A stretch of DNA of 64,000 nt, taken from Pseudomonas helleri. Its GTDB lineage: Bacteria; Pseudomonadota; Gammaproteobacteria; Pseudomonadales; Pseudomonadaceae. Where the stretch lies: the NCBI RefSeq assembly GCF_009600315.1, contig NZ_WIWC01000009.1:62001-126000 (forward strand), in the 5' to 3' direction. This document shows, in pieces, positions 40,129-49,918 of the stretch. The notes under the pieces were generated by a model. That model was not told the DNA's origin, did not search any database, and worked only from the letters and a program-made list of their open reading frames with translations. The translations under genes were made by a program, and so were the position numbers. Position 1 is the stretch's first letter. The number at the start of each line of letters is the position of its first letter.

Positions 40129-40925
40129 ACAGTGCCCTGTACAGCGGCTGGATCGCCCATCGGCGCTTTGCGCCTACCACTCATGGGTTCCGTTATCAGA
40201 TTGGCTTGCTTTACCTGGATCTGGATGAGCAAGACGCTGTATTCGGGCTGTCACCACTGGCGGGGAAAAGCCGTTTTTCACCCTTTTCATTCCGGGAAAC
40301 TGACTACCTGAAGACGTACACCCAGTCCGGCATGCGCCTGATTGATGCGGTTCGCCAGCTCATCGGCGATGCCCTGGGGCATACACCGCAGGGCGCGATT
40401 CGCCTGCTGACACAAGCCCGCAGCTGGGGACTTTCGTTTAACCCGGTGAGCTTCTTTTATTGCTTTGAAAGTGACGGAAAACTGGCCGCCATTTTGTGCG
40501 AAGTGAGTAATACACCTTGGCGCGAGCGCTATCACTACGTGCTCCCGGCAGTCGGTGAAGGTCACCAGCACGTTGCCGTGGCCAAGGCCTTTCATGTGTC
40601 ACCGTTCCTGCCGCGCGACCTGCAATACCGCATGAGCTTCAGCCCGCCCGATACACGACTTGGCGTACACATGGCTGACTGGCAAGGCGAGCTGAAACTG
40701 TTTGATGCCACCTTGAATCTGCAACGCAGCACGCTTGACCGCGCCGGATTGCATCGCTACCTGCGCCAATTCCCATGGATGACAGCCAAGACCTGTCTGG
40801 CCATTTACTGGCAAGCCTTACGCCTTTTTATCAAGCGCACACCGATTTTTTCCCACCGGGCCGCCGACGGCGTTTCACGTATTGCCGCCCAGCAACCAGA
40901 GAATAAACGTCATGAAAAGCCCTAG
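40125..40925 (+). CDS. DUF1365 family protein
   Basis: A 266-residue soluble protein with the DUF1365 pattern: an N-terminal LYSGWIAHRRFAPTTHGFRYQ, a central GLSFNPVSFFYCF (with the conserved NPVSFYYC-like motif), and LAIYWQALRLFIKR near the end. It has no recognised fold-based enzyme assignment from sequence alone. Its invariable neighbours are the FAD oxidoreductase and the UfaM/Cfa methylase, so it probably takes part in acyl-chain modification; it is a candidate for a missing step. The ATG at 40125 overlaps the previous stop; the next gene starts within its 3' end (14-base overlap). Confidence 0.85.
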   Translation: MNSALYSGWIAHRRFAPTTHGFRYQIGLLYLDLDEQDAVFGLSPLAGKSRFSPFSFRETDYLKTYTQSGMRLIDAVRQLIGDALGHTPQGAIRLLTQARSWGLSFNPVSFFYCFESDGKLAAILCEVSNTPWRERYHYVLPAVGEGHQHVAVAKAFHVSPFLPRDLQYRMSFSPPDTRLGVHMADWQGELKLFDATLNLQRSTLDRAGLHRYLRQFPWMTAKTCLAIYWQALRLFIKRTPIFSHRAADGVSRIAAQQPENKRHEKP

Positions 40926-42183
40926 CCTGGTGAGCAAAATTTCTCGTTTGAGTACCTTCACCCTGACCAGCGGGCTGCTGCGCGCAGGCGTGATGCGCCA
41001 GCTCAGCCAACTGCACAAAGGTCTACTGGTGATCTTTGAAAACGGCGTGCGCCAGACATTCGGCGACAACACCTCAACATTGGTCGGCGAAGTACAAATT
41101 CATGATCCGAGTGTGTGGGGCATGATCGCCAGCAAAGGCTCGATTGGTGCCGGCGAGGCGTTCATTCACGGCTACTGGAGCTCTCCCGACCTGACTCGGG
41201 TCATTCGTGTGCTGGTCAGCAATATGGACGTGCTCGATGCCATGGAGGGCGGCCTGGCACGCTTGGGCCGCCCTTTTATCGGCGCATTGCATTGGGTTAA
41301 TCGCAATACCCGCAAAGGCTCGCAAAAAAACATTGCCGCCCATTACGACCTTGGCAACGAGATGTTCGAGCAATTCCTTGACCCGACCATGATGTATTCA
41401 GCGGCTCAATTCCTCAGCCCTGACGACACCCTGGAGCAGGCCCAACTCAATAAACTGCAACGTATTTGCCAAAAGCTCGACCTCAAGCCTCAGGACCATT
41501 TGCTCGAAATCGGCACGGGCTGGGGCAGCATGGCGATCTATGCGGCGAAACACTACGGGTGCAAGGTCACAACAACCACGCTATCCAAGGAACAATTCGA
41601 TTACACCCAAGCGCGAATCGTTGCGCTGGGCTTGCAGCATCGAGTGACATTGCTGCTGGAGGACTACCGCGACCTCACCGGGCAATACGACAAGCTGGTC
41701 TCCATAGAAATGATTGAAGCCGTTGGCCATCGGTTTTTACCGGTCTACTTCAAACAGTGCTCGCGCCTGCTCAAAAGCAACGGATTAATGTTGCTGCAAG
41801 CCATCACCATTCGTGACCAGCGTTATGAACAGGCCAAAAACAGCGTGGACTTTATCCAGCGCTATATCTTCCCGGGCGGCGCCCTGCCCAGCGTGCAAAA
41901 AATGCTCGAAATCGTCACCCGCGAAACCGACATGAACCTGATGCACATGGAAGACTTTGGGCTGCACTACGCCAAAACCCTGCGTTTGTGGCACGAAAAC
42001 TTCCGTCATGCCCATGGCCGCCTGACCGAGCTGGGCTACGACGAATACTTTCTGCGCTTGTGGGAGTTTTACTTGTGCTACTGCGAAGGCGGGTTCCTGG
42101 AGCGCAGCATCGGCACCGCGCAATTGTTACTGGCAAAACCTGCCGCCATGCCACAACCCGTGCTTGGGCGCCTTAATGCTTAA
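40912..42183 (+). CDS. ufaM: SAM-dependent lipid methyltransferase (UfaM / cyclopropane-fatty-acyl synthase-like)
   Basis: A 423-residue Cfa-family enzyme with the SAM site LEIGTGWGSMAIYAAKHYG (about 200) and family motifs QKNIAAHYDLGNEMFEQFLD, MMYSAAQFL and SIEMIEAVGHRF. Such enzymes methylate or cyclopropanate the double bond of membrane phospholipid acyl chains. The cluster context (FAD oxidoreductase, DUF1365, photolyase) and the light-inducible P. putida homologue called ufaM (furan-containing fatty acid synthase) favour UfaM over ordinary Cfa. Its reaction product cannot be decided from sequence. The next gene starts inside its stop region. Confidence 0.87.
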   Translation: MKSPSLVSKISRLSTFTLTSGLLRAGVMRQLSQLHKGLLVIFENGVRQTFGDNTSTLVGEVQIHDPSVWGMIASKGSIGAGEAFIHGYWSSPDLTRVIRVLVSNMDVLDAMEGGLARLGRPFIGALHWVNRNTRKGSQKNIAAHYDLGNEMFEQFLDPTMMYSAAQFLSPDDTLEQAQLNKLQRICQKLDLKPQDHLLEIGTGWGSMAIYAAKHYGCKVTTTTLSKEQFDYTQARIVALGLQHRVTLLLEDYRDLTGQYDKLVSIEMIEAVGHRFLPVYFKQCSRLLKSNGLMLLQAITIRDQRYEQAKNSVDFIQRYIFPGGALPSVQKMLEIVTRETDMNLMHMEDFGLHYAKTLRLWHENFRHAHGRLTELGYDEYFLRLWEFYLCYCEGGFLERSIGTAQLLLAKPAAMPQPVLGRLNA

Positions 42184-42697
42184 AAACCTGATTAATGCCG
42201 GGCTTTTTCAGCTCGGCTGGTTTGCCTGTGTGCTGGGTGGCAACAGCCCGTGGCTATTACTGGCCTTTGCGGCATTAGCGATTCACCTTCTGTGGATAAG
42301 CCGCTCGTGGAGCGAAGTTCGTTTGATCGTGGCCGTGTGTGCGCTCGGCACACTGGTGGACAGTGCGTTGCTCAACGCCGGTGTATTTGAGTTCAAGCAC
42401 GCAGGCGTATTGATTCCACTCTGGCTGATCGTGCTCTGGGCCTTATTGGCAACCACATTAAGACATTGCCTGGCATGGACAGCCAAACCTGTCTGGCGAG
42501 CAGCATTACTGGGAGCTATTGGCGGGCCATTGTCTTATTACGCGGGCCAACGGATGGGGGCCGTGGCGTTCGGATTGGGTGTGTGGCCGATGCTGGCAGT
42601 GTTATCCGTCATTTGGGCGGGGTTATTTGTGGTATTGCAAAGGTTGGCGGACAGAATATCCTCACATGAAATACAGAGCCGTCCGGCAGACAGATAA
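42176..42697 (+). CDS. DUF2878 integral membrane protein
   Basis: A 173-residue hydrophobic protein with about five to six membrane helices and no soluble domain, matching the DUF2878 family often found at the end of Cfa/DUF1365 clusters. The ATG at 42176 overlaps the ufaM stop by 8 bases; a TTG at 42164 is also possible. The TM pattern (GLFQLGWFACVLGG at the start) suggests a small helical membrane protein that may position the acyl-chain enzymes; function is unknown. Last gene of the light cluster. Confidence 0.83.
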   Translation: MLKNLINAGLFQLGWFACVLGGNSPWLLLAFAALAIHLLWISRSWSEVRLIVAVCALGTLVDSALLNAGVFEFKHAGVLIPLWLIVLWALLATTLRHCLAWTAKPVWRAALLGAIGGPLSYYAGQRMGAVAFGLGVWPMLAVLSVIWAGLFVVLQRLADRISSHEIQSRPADR

Positions 42698-42718
42698 ACG
42701 CTTATATCTTCATATACG

Positions 42719-42763
42719 ACCGCATCGAGGCCTTTCGCTGCCCTCGTTCTTCGTCAGCGACAA
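42719..42763. repeat. solitary REP-like remnant
   Basis: The stretch 42743-42761 (CTCGTTCTTCGTCAGCGAC) matches the REP arm at 58131-58146 region of this same window at 17 of 19 positions. It appears alone, without an inverted partner, after the light cluster. Interpreted as a decayed or single REP element. Confidence 0.55.
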
Positions 42764-42802
42764 ACCCGCGTAACTTCATCGACCCGGTGCAGAACAAAAC
42801 GG

Positions 42803-43966
42803 ATGCCTCGCCCAAACCCCGCCTTATTGATCAGCATGTCCTGCCTGGCCGTATTCTTGTCGCAACTGGGCATGATGATGTACTTGCCAGCGCTGCCTGC
42901 TATCGCGCAAGCACTGAACACCACTCAACACCTGACCTCTTTGGCGCTGCCTGTTTATCTGGCGGGCATGGCGCTGCCCATGTTGCTGTGGGGCAAATGG
43001 GGAGCAGCACTGGGCATCAAGAAAATCATGATGCTCTCGCTTTTACTGTTCAGCGTCAGCAGCGCCCTGTTGAGTCTGTGTTCTCAGGTTGAAACCTTTA
43101 TTTCACTGCGGTTTGTCCAAGGTGTGGGCGCCAGCGGCCTTTCGGTCATGGCGCGCTCATTAATCGCACAACACTTTAAAAGCAATGAGTTGGCCAAGGC
43201 GCTGTCGTGGCTGTCTATCGCCTTTGTGATTTCGCTGGGCATTGGTCAATACGCGGGGGCGGTGTTAATGAGTGCCTTTGGCTGGCCTGTCATATTTTGG
43301 GGGCTGGGAGCGGCAGCCCTCATTGTGATGATCGGGGTGTACGCCTGTTTACCTGACTCACCACAAGTCAGTCATACCCCCGTTTGCTGGCGCCATTATC
43401 TGACGCTGGTGCGGCACCGGCCTTTCTTGCTCCCGGCACTGATGGGCGGCTTGGGATACGGGATTATTATTGGATTCAACACCGCAGCACCTTCAATCTT
43501 CCAAAACTCATATCAGTGGTCAGCCTATGACTACGGGCAGTTGGGCTGGGCAATGAGCCTCGCTTATCTACTGGGGTCGCTAAGTGTTAATCGATATGTC
43601 ACCGGTTTGGGCCAATCGACCATGAGTTGCGTGGCAATCTGGGTGATGTTGGCCGCAAGTGCGGTGATGATGGCCGGTGTGTGGGTCAGCTCCACGACCG
43701 CCCTGTTGGTTTGGTTGCCGTATTGTTTACTCATCTGCGGGCAAGCGATCATTTACCCCATCAGCCTGTCTCAAGCCAGTGAGCATTCGCCGGTTGGCGG
43801 CCCTTACGCAATGGCGCTGTGCGGGTTTATCCACCAGGTGCTGGCCGCGTTGATTGGCGCGGCAGTCAGTGTGCTGGCCGCGCAACAGCCTGAGGCGCTG
43901 GCTGGTGTCTGTTTGTTATTGGTCATCATGGTGGTGGGTGTGAAGATCATGCAGTCAAGGACATGA
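42803..43966 (+). CDS. MFS transporter (Bcr/CflA-like drug exporter type)
   Basis: A 387-residue inner-membrane protein with 12 hydrophobic helices. The first helix MSCLAVFLSQLGMMMYLPALPAIA and motif LRFVQGVGASGLSVMARSLI match the Bcr/CflA (DHA1) drug:proton antiporter branch. The usual acidic residue of TM1 (D in MYLPAxP families) is not obvious. Substrate unknown. It stands alone after a short gap and REP remnant; membership in the light-induced operon cannot be excluded because no terminator is seen before it. Confidence 0.85.
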   Translation: MPRPNPALLISMSCLAVFLSQLGMMMYLPALPAIAQALNTTQHLTSLALPVYLAGMALPMLLWGKWGAALGIKKIMMLSLLLFSVSSALLSLCSQVETFISLRFVQGVGASGLSVMARSLIAQHFKSNELAKALSWLSIAFVISLGIGQYAGAVLMSAFGWPVIFWGLGAAALIVMIGVYACLPDSPQVSHTPVCWRHYLTLVRHRPFLLPALMGGLGYGIIIGFNTAAPSIFQNSYQWSAYDYGQLGWAMSLAYLLGSLSVNRYVTGLGQSTMSCVAIWVMLAASAVMMAGVWVSSTTALLVWLPYCLLICGQAIIYPISLSQASEHSPVGGPYAMALCGFIHQVLAALIGAAVSVLAAQQPEALAGVCLLLVIMVVGVKIMQSRT

Positions 43967-44042
43967 CGCGCTTAGCGAACAGTTCGCTCAGTTTGTCTGG
44001 CGATTCACACATAAACTCAGCTCTGCCTTACACTGCGCGCCT

Positions 44043-44348
44043 ATGACCACCATCCCCCTGACTGAAATTACCGAACCCGCCGTCACCTGTGCGACGTGCG
44101 CAGCATGCTGCTGCCAACTGGAAGTGATGCTGATCACCGACACGGGCGTGCCCGAGCGCTTTATTGACAACGATGATTGGGGCGGCGAGGTGATGCTGCG
44201 TCTGGATGATGGCTGGTGTGCAGCGCTGGATCGCAACACCATGATGTGCACCATTTATGAAGTGCGCCCGCTGATTTGCCGCGAGTTCGAGATGGGGGAA
44301 GTCGAATGCCTCAACGAACGTCAAGGCATCACGACTGCTTATCGCTAG
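44043..44348 (+). CDS. YkgJ-family cysteine cluster protein
   Basis: A 101-residue protein with the CxxxC-type zinc/iron-sulfur cluster signature of the YkgJ (CxxCxxCC) family: TCATCAACCCQLEV near residues 16-29, then CAALDRNTMMCTIYEVRPLICREFEMGEVEC. The eight or so cysteines probably bind an Fe-S cluster or zinc. No function is known. Its last four bases overlap the end of the convergent pagL gene. Confidence 0.9.
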   Translation: MTTIPLTEITEPAVTCATCAACCCQLEVMLITDTGVPERFIDNDDWGGEVMLRLDDGWCAALDRNTMMCTIYEVRPLICREFEMGEVECLNERQGITTAYR

Positions 44349-44863
44349 AGCGGCATCGTGTAATGCAGCGCGTAGCTTTCTACGCCGTCATTGTGGCTGG
44401 CGATGCCGGCATTGGAATAATGCGTCGCGCGGATGCCCACCTCATGCCCGCCCGCAAAGCGCAGGCCAAAACCCAGTCGGTCTTCAAACTGGAAGGCTGA
44501 TCCCAATTTGTTGTCATCAACCTGGGTTTTCGAAAACAACGACACACCAATACCCGCCTCGATGTATGGATTGACCGTTTCACCGGCAAACTCGTACACA
44601 AATACCGGCGAAAACGACACGCTGCTGACGCTGGACGAGTCTTGGGCATCCCAAAATGTATAAGCCCCATCCCAGTAGCCCGTCAGCCGACCGACACTGC
44701 TTTGCATCCAGCTTTTATCCCAATCAGACTTCAAGCCCAAGCGGTAGGTCATGCTCGATTGGCTGGTGTGCCCCACCGCAAATTCGATGCCTGCTGCTTG
44801 TGCCGTAAAGCTGTACCCCAGTGCAGCCGTTGCCAGTACTGCCAAGCCAAACAAACGCTTCAT
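44345..44863 (-). CDS. pagL: lipid A 3-O-deacylase PagL
   Basis: Outer-membrane beta-barrel esterase that removes the 3-O acyl chain of lipid A. The 172-residue precursor has a signal peptide (MKRLFGLAVLATAALGYSFTAQA, about 1-23; shown in part: cleavage after AQA) and alternating aromatic strands. The catalytic His-Ser-Glu triad is visible near the end in RATHYSNAGIASHNDGVE (His, Ser, and Glu), and the C-terminal TMPL is barrel-like. The 3' end overlaps the convergent ykgJ-type gene by four bases. Confidence 0.9.
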   Translation of the reverse strand: MKRLFGLAVLATAALGYSFTAQAAGIEFAVGHTSQSSMTYRLGLKSDWDKSWMQSSVGRLTGYWDGAYTFWDAQDSSSVSSVSFSPVFVYEFAGETVNPYIEAGIGVSLFSKTQVDDNKLGSAFQFEDRLGFGLRFAGGHEVGIRATHYSNAGIASHNDGVESYALHYTMPL

Positions 44864-44978
44864 AAGAAAATCCCATTTCTATATGTCGATACACATTTTT
44901 TTAGTTGTATTCAGATCAAGGCGCTGAGGATTAGGCCTGTTTGAATATTTACTCTATTTAACCGGTTTTAACGGTTTT

Positions 44979-45770
44979 TTACAGAGCGAAGCTTCGCACA
45001 ACGCCAGATTTATTCCACAAGACAGGTAGGATTTTTCCTAAATGCTCAGGAGAACCGCTGGTCCAGAAATGTGTATCTGCAGCGTGGCCGACTGCCAGCA
45101 AGTCGCGATCAGCCAATAAACGTTGCAGCTGACGAGCTACGGCGGCACCGGTGTCGATGAGGATGATGGATGACGGGAGCATCTGAGCGAGCAGAGGTTT
45201 GAGAAAGGGGTAATGCGTGCAGCCCAGAATGATGGTGTCGCACCCGGCCGCCAGTAGAGGTTCTATATAACTGCGTAACAGACTGTTCAGTGCTTCGCTA
45301 TGCAGGTCGCCGGTTTCTATCAACTCCACCAGGCCCGGACAAGGCTGGGTGATGACTCGCACATCACTGGCGAAGCGATCCAGCAAGGCGGCGAACTTGG
45401 CGCTTTGCAAAGTGCCGGTGGTGGCGAGTACACCCACCACGCCACTGCGCGTCGCTGCGGCAGCCGGCTTGACCGCGGGTTCCATCCCCACAATGGGCCA
45501 CGCCGGGTAACGTTGCCGCAAGTCGGCTACAGCCGCCACGGTGGCGGTATTGCAGGCCAGCACCAACGCTTTGGCACCTTGCTGTTGAAAAAAGTCGGCC
45601 ATCACCGCGCAGCGCTGGCGGATAAACTCCGGGCTTTTTTCGCCATAAGGAATGTGCCCGCAATCCGCCACATACAGCAGCGACTCGTTGGGCAATCGTT
45701 GATGAATTTCCTTGAGCACCGACAAGCCACCGACGCCGGAGTCGAACACCCCTATGGGTGCTTCACGCAT
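44979..45770 (-). CDS. murI: glutamate racemase
   Basis: Makes D-glutamate for peptidoglycan. The 263-residue protein has both catalytic cysteines, in [11 protein letters not shown] (about residue 73) and LGCTHYPFL (about 184), with the N-terminal [14 protein letters not shown]. Its start overlaps moeB by 8 bases, so it is the last gene of the hemA-prfA-prmC-moeB-murI operon. Confidence 0.97.
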   Translation of the reverse strand: MREAPIGVFDSGVGGLSVLKEIHQRLPNESLLYVADCGHIPYGEKSPEFIRQRCAVMADFFQQQGAKALVLACNTATVAAVADLRQRYPAWPIVGMEPAVKPAAAATRSGVVGVLATTGTLQSAKFAALLDRFASDVRVITQPCPGLVELIETGDLHSEALNSLLRSYIEPLLAAGCDTIILGCTHYPFLKPLLAQMLPSSIILIDTGAAVARQLQRLLADRDLLAVGHAADTHFWTSGSPEHLGKILPVLWNKSGVVRSFAL

Positions 45771-46512
45771 GGCCGCACACGCTGCACGCCGGGTCGCGCT
45801 TGACCCGCAACTCGCGAAAACGCGTGCTCAGGGCATCAATCAGCAACAGGCGGCCCACTAATGGCTCGCCAAAACCAGCCAGTACTTTAAGGGCTTCGAG
45901 GGCTTGCAAACTGCCCACCAGCCCAACCAGCGGACCAATGACCCCGGCTTCGCTACAGGTCAATTCTTCTTCGCTGCCATGCCCGTATAAACAGTGGTAG
46001 CAAGGGCTGGTCGCCTGACGGGAGTCAAACACCGACAACTGCCCTTCCAGGCGGATTGCGGCACCGCTGACCAGCGGCTTGCGGGCAGCCACACAGGCGA
46101 CGTTGACCGCCTCGCGGGTACTGAAGTTGTCACAGCAATCGAGCACCAGATCAACAGCGGCCACGGCGTCCGCCAATGAATCAGCGTCCAGCGCCGAGCG
46201 ATGGGCGACCAATTTGATTTCAGGATTGATTGCGTTGAGACGGCGCAACGCCGAATCGACTTTGCTTTCACCGACACTGGCGGTGTCATGAATAACCTGG
46301 CGTTGCAGGTTGGTCAGGTCAACGCGGTCGAAGTCAGCCAGATGCAGTTCACCCACTCCCGCCGCCGCCAGATAAAGGGCCACTGGCGAACCCAGCCCAC
46401 CCACACCGACGATCAACACGCGGCTGTTTTTCAGCTTGAGCTGACCGTCGATATCGACCTGTTGCAACAGGATCTGTCGGCTATAGCGCAACAGCTCCTG
46501 ATCACTCAGCAC
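45763..46512 (-). CDS. moeB: molybdopterin-synthase adenylyltransferase MoeB / ThiF-like
   Basis: E1-like enzyme that adenylates the C-terminus of the sulfur carrier MoaD. The 249-residue protein has the ATP loop [16 protein letters not shown] (about 34-49), the Arg/Asp catalytic region and the four zinc-binding cysteines in CYHCLYG and CSVCGH. It could serve ThiS as well, which the MoeB/ThiF families do not separate by sequence. It overlaps prmC by 7 bases upstream and murI by 8 downstream. Its place in this operon is standard in pseudomonads. Confidence 0.93.
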   Translation of the reverse strand: MLSDQELLRYSRQILLQQVDIDGQLKLKNSRVLIVGVGGLGSPVALYLAAAGVGELHLADFDRVDLTNLQRQVIHDTASVGESKVDSALRRLNAINPEIKLVAHRSALDADSLADAVAAVDLVLDCCDNFSTREAVNVACVAARKPLVSGAAIRLEGQLSVFDSRQATSPCYHCLYGHGSEEELTCSEAGVIGPLVGLVGSLQALEALKVLAGFGEPLVGRLLLIDALSTRFRELRVKRDPACSVCGHA

Positions 46513-47336
46513 GGTAGGCGGCCCAAGGTGATGCGCTCATGGGCGCCCAAGTCCTTGCGACTTTCGATCTGTTCAAAGCCTGCCGTGAGCAACAAATCTC
46601 GCACGGCTGGCGCTTGATCGTAGCCGTGCTCAAGCATCAACCAGCCACCTGCATTGAGGTGATGCGGGGCTTGCGCAACGATTTCGCGCAGGTCGTCAAG
46701 GCCATCGGCACCGGCCACCAACGCGCTTTCAGGCTCGAAGCGCACATCGCCCTCGGCCAGATGAACATCGCCTGCGGCTATATAAGGCGGGTTGCTGATG
46801 ATTAAATCAAAACGTTGATCGGCCAGCGCGCTGAACCAGTGGCTGGTGAATACACTGACGTTTTCGAGCTGCAAGCGCTGACGATTGCGTTCGGCCAGCG
46901 CCACGGCTTCGAGCACGCGATCAACCGCTGTGACCTTCCAGGCCGGACGTTCACTGGCCAGCGCCAGGGCGATGGCGCCACTGCCGGTGCCCAGATCCAG
47001 CACGCGAGCCGGGGTCGCAGGCAAAAGCGCCAATGCCGTTTCAACCAATAACTCAGTGTCCGGGCGCGGGATCAGCGTGTGCGGTGCCACTTCCAGATCA
47101 AGGTTCCAGAAACCCTGCTGCCCTAGAATGTAGGCCACCGGCTCACCCGCACGCCGACGCATCAGGTACTCGGCAAAGGTCAACGCCGCTTCGCTGCTGA
47201 CAATTTTTTCCGGCCATGTGTGCAGATAACTGCGCGACTTGCCCAATGCAGCCGCCAGCAACAGCTCCGCATCAAGACGGGCTGTCGGCGAGTCCGGCAG
47301 CTCTGCGGCACGTAACAAACTGGCAATAATGGTCAT
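46506..47336 (-). CDS. prmC: release-factor glutamine N5-methyltransferase PrmC (HemK)
   Basis: Methylates the Gln of the GGQ motif of RF1 and RF2 to raise termination efficiency. The 276-residue protein has the SAM loop VLDLGTGSGAIALAL (about 115-129) and the NPPY catalytic motif (DLIISNPPYIAAGD). Its ATG abuts the prfA stop (TAAATG), so it is made together with its substrate RF1. Confidence 0.96.
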   Translation of the reverse strand: MTIIASLLRAAELPDSPTARLDAELLLAAALGKSRSYLHTWPEKIVSSEAALTFAEYLMRRRAGEPVAYILGQQGFWNLDLEVAPHTLIPRPDTELLVETALALLPATPARVLDLGTGSGAIALALASERPAWKVTAVDRVLEAVALAERNRQRLQLENVSVFTSHWFSALADQRFDLIISNPPYIAAGDVHLAEGDVRFEPESALVAGADGLDDLREIVAQAPHHLNAGGWLMLEHGYDQAPAVRDLLLTAGFEQIESRKDLGAHERITLGRLPC

Positions 47337-48419
47337 TTATTCACCCAGCGCTGTCAGTTGGTCCGCCTGGAATTCCGCGAGTAATGGCTCAATAACGGCC
47401 TCTACACCGCCAGCCAGAACGTCATCCAGAGAATACAAGGTCAGGTTGACTCGATGATCTGTCACGCGTCCTTGTGCAAAGTTGTATGTGCGGATGCGCT
47501 CGGAGCGGTCGCCTGAGCCCACCAGCAACTTACGCTCGCTGGCAATGGCACTGGCCGCGGCGCTGGTTTGTTGATCGTTCAATTTAGCCGAAAGCCAGGA
47601 CATCGCCCGCGCCCGGTTTTTATGTTGGGAACGCTCTTCCTGACACTCGACCACAATGCCTGAAGGCAAGTGAGTAATACGGATCGCCGAGTCGGTCTTG
47701 TTAACGTGCTGACCGCCTGCGCCCGAGGAGCGATAGGTGTCGACGCGCAAGTCCGACGGGTTGATCTCGATGACCTCTTGCTCGTCCGGCTCAGGCAGCA
47801 CGGCCACGGTGCAGGCTGACGTGTGAATACGGCCCTGGGATTCGGTCGCGGGTACACGCTGCACGCGGTGCACACCGGATTCGAATTTCAACTTGCCGTA
47901 TACATTCTCACCTTCGACCCGAGCAATGACTTCTTTATAGCCACCATGTTCACCCGGGTTTTCCGACAGTATTTCGAGTCTCCAGCCACGACGCTCCGCG
48001 TAGCGCGAATACATGCGAAACAGGTCACCGGCAAAAATTGCCGCCTCATCACCGCCGGTGCCCGCGCGGATTTCGAGGAACACGTTGCGACCGTCATTCG
48101 GGTCTTTTGGCAGCAACATGCGCTGCAGGTCTTTTTCCAGCTCGACCAGCCGTTCTTTGGCTTCGCGCACTTCCTCAACGGCCATTTCCCGCATGTCAGG
48201 GTCGTTATCCTTGAGCAAGGCCTGCGCACCTTCAAGGTCTGCCTGCACCTTGAGCCACAACGAATAGGTCGCAGCAATAGGCTCAACTTCGGCGTATTCC
48301 TTGGAATAGGCGCGAAATTTGGTCTGATCCGAAATGACTTCACCATCGCCAAGCAACGCGGTCAGTTCTTCAAAACGGTCCTGGAGGATGTCCAGTTTAT
48401 TAAGCAGTGACGCTTTCAT
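47337..48419 (-). CDS. prfA: peptide chain release factor 1
   Basis: Recognises UAA and UAG. The 360-residue protein has the stop-codon tripeptide PAT ([16 protein letters not shown]) and the GGQ peptidyl-hydrolysis motif ([14 protein letters not shown]). Two bases follow hemA, and prmC starts immediately at its end. Confidence 0.98.
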   Translation of the reverse strand: MKASLLNKLDILQDRFEELTALLGDGEVISDQTKFRAYSKEYAEVEPIAATYSLWLKVQADLEGAQALLKDNDPDMREMAVEEVREAKERLVELEKDLQRMLLPKDPNDGRNVFLEIRAGTGGDEAAIFAGDLFRMYSRYAERRGWRLEILSENPGEHGGYKEVIARVEGENVYGKLKFESGVHRVQRVPATESQGRIHTSACTVAVLPEPDEQEVIEINPSDLRVDTYRSSGAGGQHVNKTDSAIRITHLPSGIVVECQEERSQHKNRARAMSWLSAKLNDQQTSAAASAIASERKLLVGSGDRSERIRTYNFAQGRVTDHRVNLTLYSLDDVLAGGVEAVIEPLLAEFQADQLTALGE

Positions 48420-48421
48420 TA

Positions 48422-49705
48422 CTATTTTTTATCCGCAGAGCTATCCGATGAGCCCTCACCGAGGGCAAAAAGTTCTTGGGCCATGGCCAGCGCATCGAGG
48501 CGGCCTTCGGCGGAAAGCTTTTTCAACTGCACGCTGGGAGCGTGCAGTAATTTATTGGTCAGGCCACGTGCCAGTTGGGCCAGCACGTCTTCCGGGTTGG
48601 CACCGTTGGCGAGCAGCCGTTGGGCCTTTTGCAACTCTTCATCACGCAGGCGCTCGCTTTGCTGACGATAGGCCTTGAGCACATCCACCGCCGCCAGTTC
48701 ACGCAAGCGCACCATAAAGTCGTCAGCGCCCATGCTGACCAGTTCTTCCGCCGCCTGGGCCGCGCCCTGACGACTTTTGAGGTTTTCGGCGACAACCTCA
48801 TGTAAATCATCGACGGTATAAAGGTAAACGTCGTCCAGCTCGCCGACTTCCGGTTCGATATCCCGTGGAACGGCAATATCGACCATAAAAATAGGTTTGT
48901 GCTTGCGCAACTTGAGGGCGCTTTCAACCGCGCCCTTGCCCAGAATCGGCAGTTGGCTGGCCGTGGAGCTGATCACAATATCGCTGTGCACCAACTCTTG
49001 AGGAATATCGGACAACAGCACCGCGTGGGCGCCGAACTCTTCAGCCAGAATGCTCGCGCGCTCCAGGGTTCGGTTAGCCACCACAATACGTTTAACACCC
49101 AGATCATGTAGATGGCGAGCGACCAGGGTGATGGTCTCACCCGCACCGATCAGCAGCGCCTGACTGCGCTGCAAATCGCTGAAAATCTGCTTGGCCAGGC
49201 TGACGGCAGCAAACGCCACCGACACCGGGTTTTCACCAATGGCCGTGTCCGTACGCACTTGCTTGGCCGAGTTGAAGGTGGCTTGAAACAAACGCCCCAA
49301 CAATGGCCCGACCGTACCGGCCTCACGGGCCACGGCGTAAGCCGATTTCATCTGACCGAGAATTTGCGGCTCGCCCAACACCAGCGAATCCAGCCCGGAG
49401 GCCACGCGCATCATGTGACGAACGGCAGCGTCATCCTCATGGACATAGGCACAGGCCCGCAGTTCTTCAAGACTCAGATTGTGATAGTCCGCCAGCCACT
49501 GAAGCACGGCATCGGCGTTGAGGTGGTCCTGTTCGACGTAAAGTTCACTGCGATTGCAGGTGGAGAGGATCGCAGCTTCGCGACTGTCGGTGTGACGGCA
49601 GAGCTGCTGCAAGGCCTCAACCAACTGCTCTGGCGTAAAAGCCACGCGCTCGCGGACATCTACTGAAGCAGTCTTGTGGTTAATACCGAGTGCGAGGAAG
49701 GCCAT
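48422..49705 (-). CDS. hemA: glutamyl-tRNA reductase
   Basis: Reduces glutamyl-tRNA to glutamate-1-semialdehyde, the first committed step of C5-pathway tetrapyrrole synthesis. The 427-residue protein has the nucleophilic Cys50 ([13 protein letters not shown]) and the NADPH-binding [17 protein letters not shown] segment (about 180). It heads the hemA-prfA-prmC-moeB-murI operon and diverges from the TPR lipoprotein gene. Confidence 0.98.
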   Translation of the reverse strand: MAFLALGINHKTASVDVRERVAFTPEQLVEALQQLCRHTDSREAAILSTCNRSELYVEQDHLNADAVLQWLADYHNLSLEELRACAYVHEDDAAVRHMMRVASGLDSLVLGEPQILGQMKSAYAVAREAGTVGPLLGRLFQATFNSAKQVRTDTAIGENPVSVAFAAVSLAKQIFSDLQRSQALLIGAGETITLVARHLHDLGVKRIVVANRTLERASILAEEFGAHAVLLSDIPQELVHSDIVISSTASQLPILGKGAVESALKLRKHKPIFMVDIAVPRDIEPEVGELDDVYLYTVDDLHEVVAENLKSRQGAAQAAEELVSMGADDFMVRLRELAAVDVLKAYRQQSERLRDEELQKAQRLLANGANPEDVLAQLARGLTNKLLHAPSVQLKKLSAEGRLDALAMAQELFALGEGSSDSSADKK

Positions 49706-49918
49706 TCAAGATCGCTGATGATGACGAGAAGCCGGCAATTGTCCTACTTCGCCCGAGTGAGAACAACCATTGCTGACTATTGTCTCTATAGTTAATGTCT
49801 GTTGAACCTCTCTGAACTAACATCGTCAGACCCCTATATCGATAGTCGCACGCCCTAGGGTTTGCGCCATCGCATGTGTCATGATGCCCGGACCGCAGGT
49901 AAGTCGCCCATCTCATAT
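49706..49918. promoter_or_regulatory. divergent hemA / TPR-lipoprotein promoter region
   Basis: The 213-base spacer separates hemA from the rightward TPR-lolB-ispE group. It is AT-rich between about 49780 and 49830 (TTGTCTCTATAGTTAATG). The usual hexamers can be suggested but none is strong enough for assignment. Confidence 0.45.

Noticed and set aside
44955..44976. AACCG...CGGTT hairpin followed by TTTTTT on the plus strand
   Set aside because: Looks like a rightward terminator, but no rightward gene ends near it (pagL and murI are both leftward); arms are only 5 bp.
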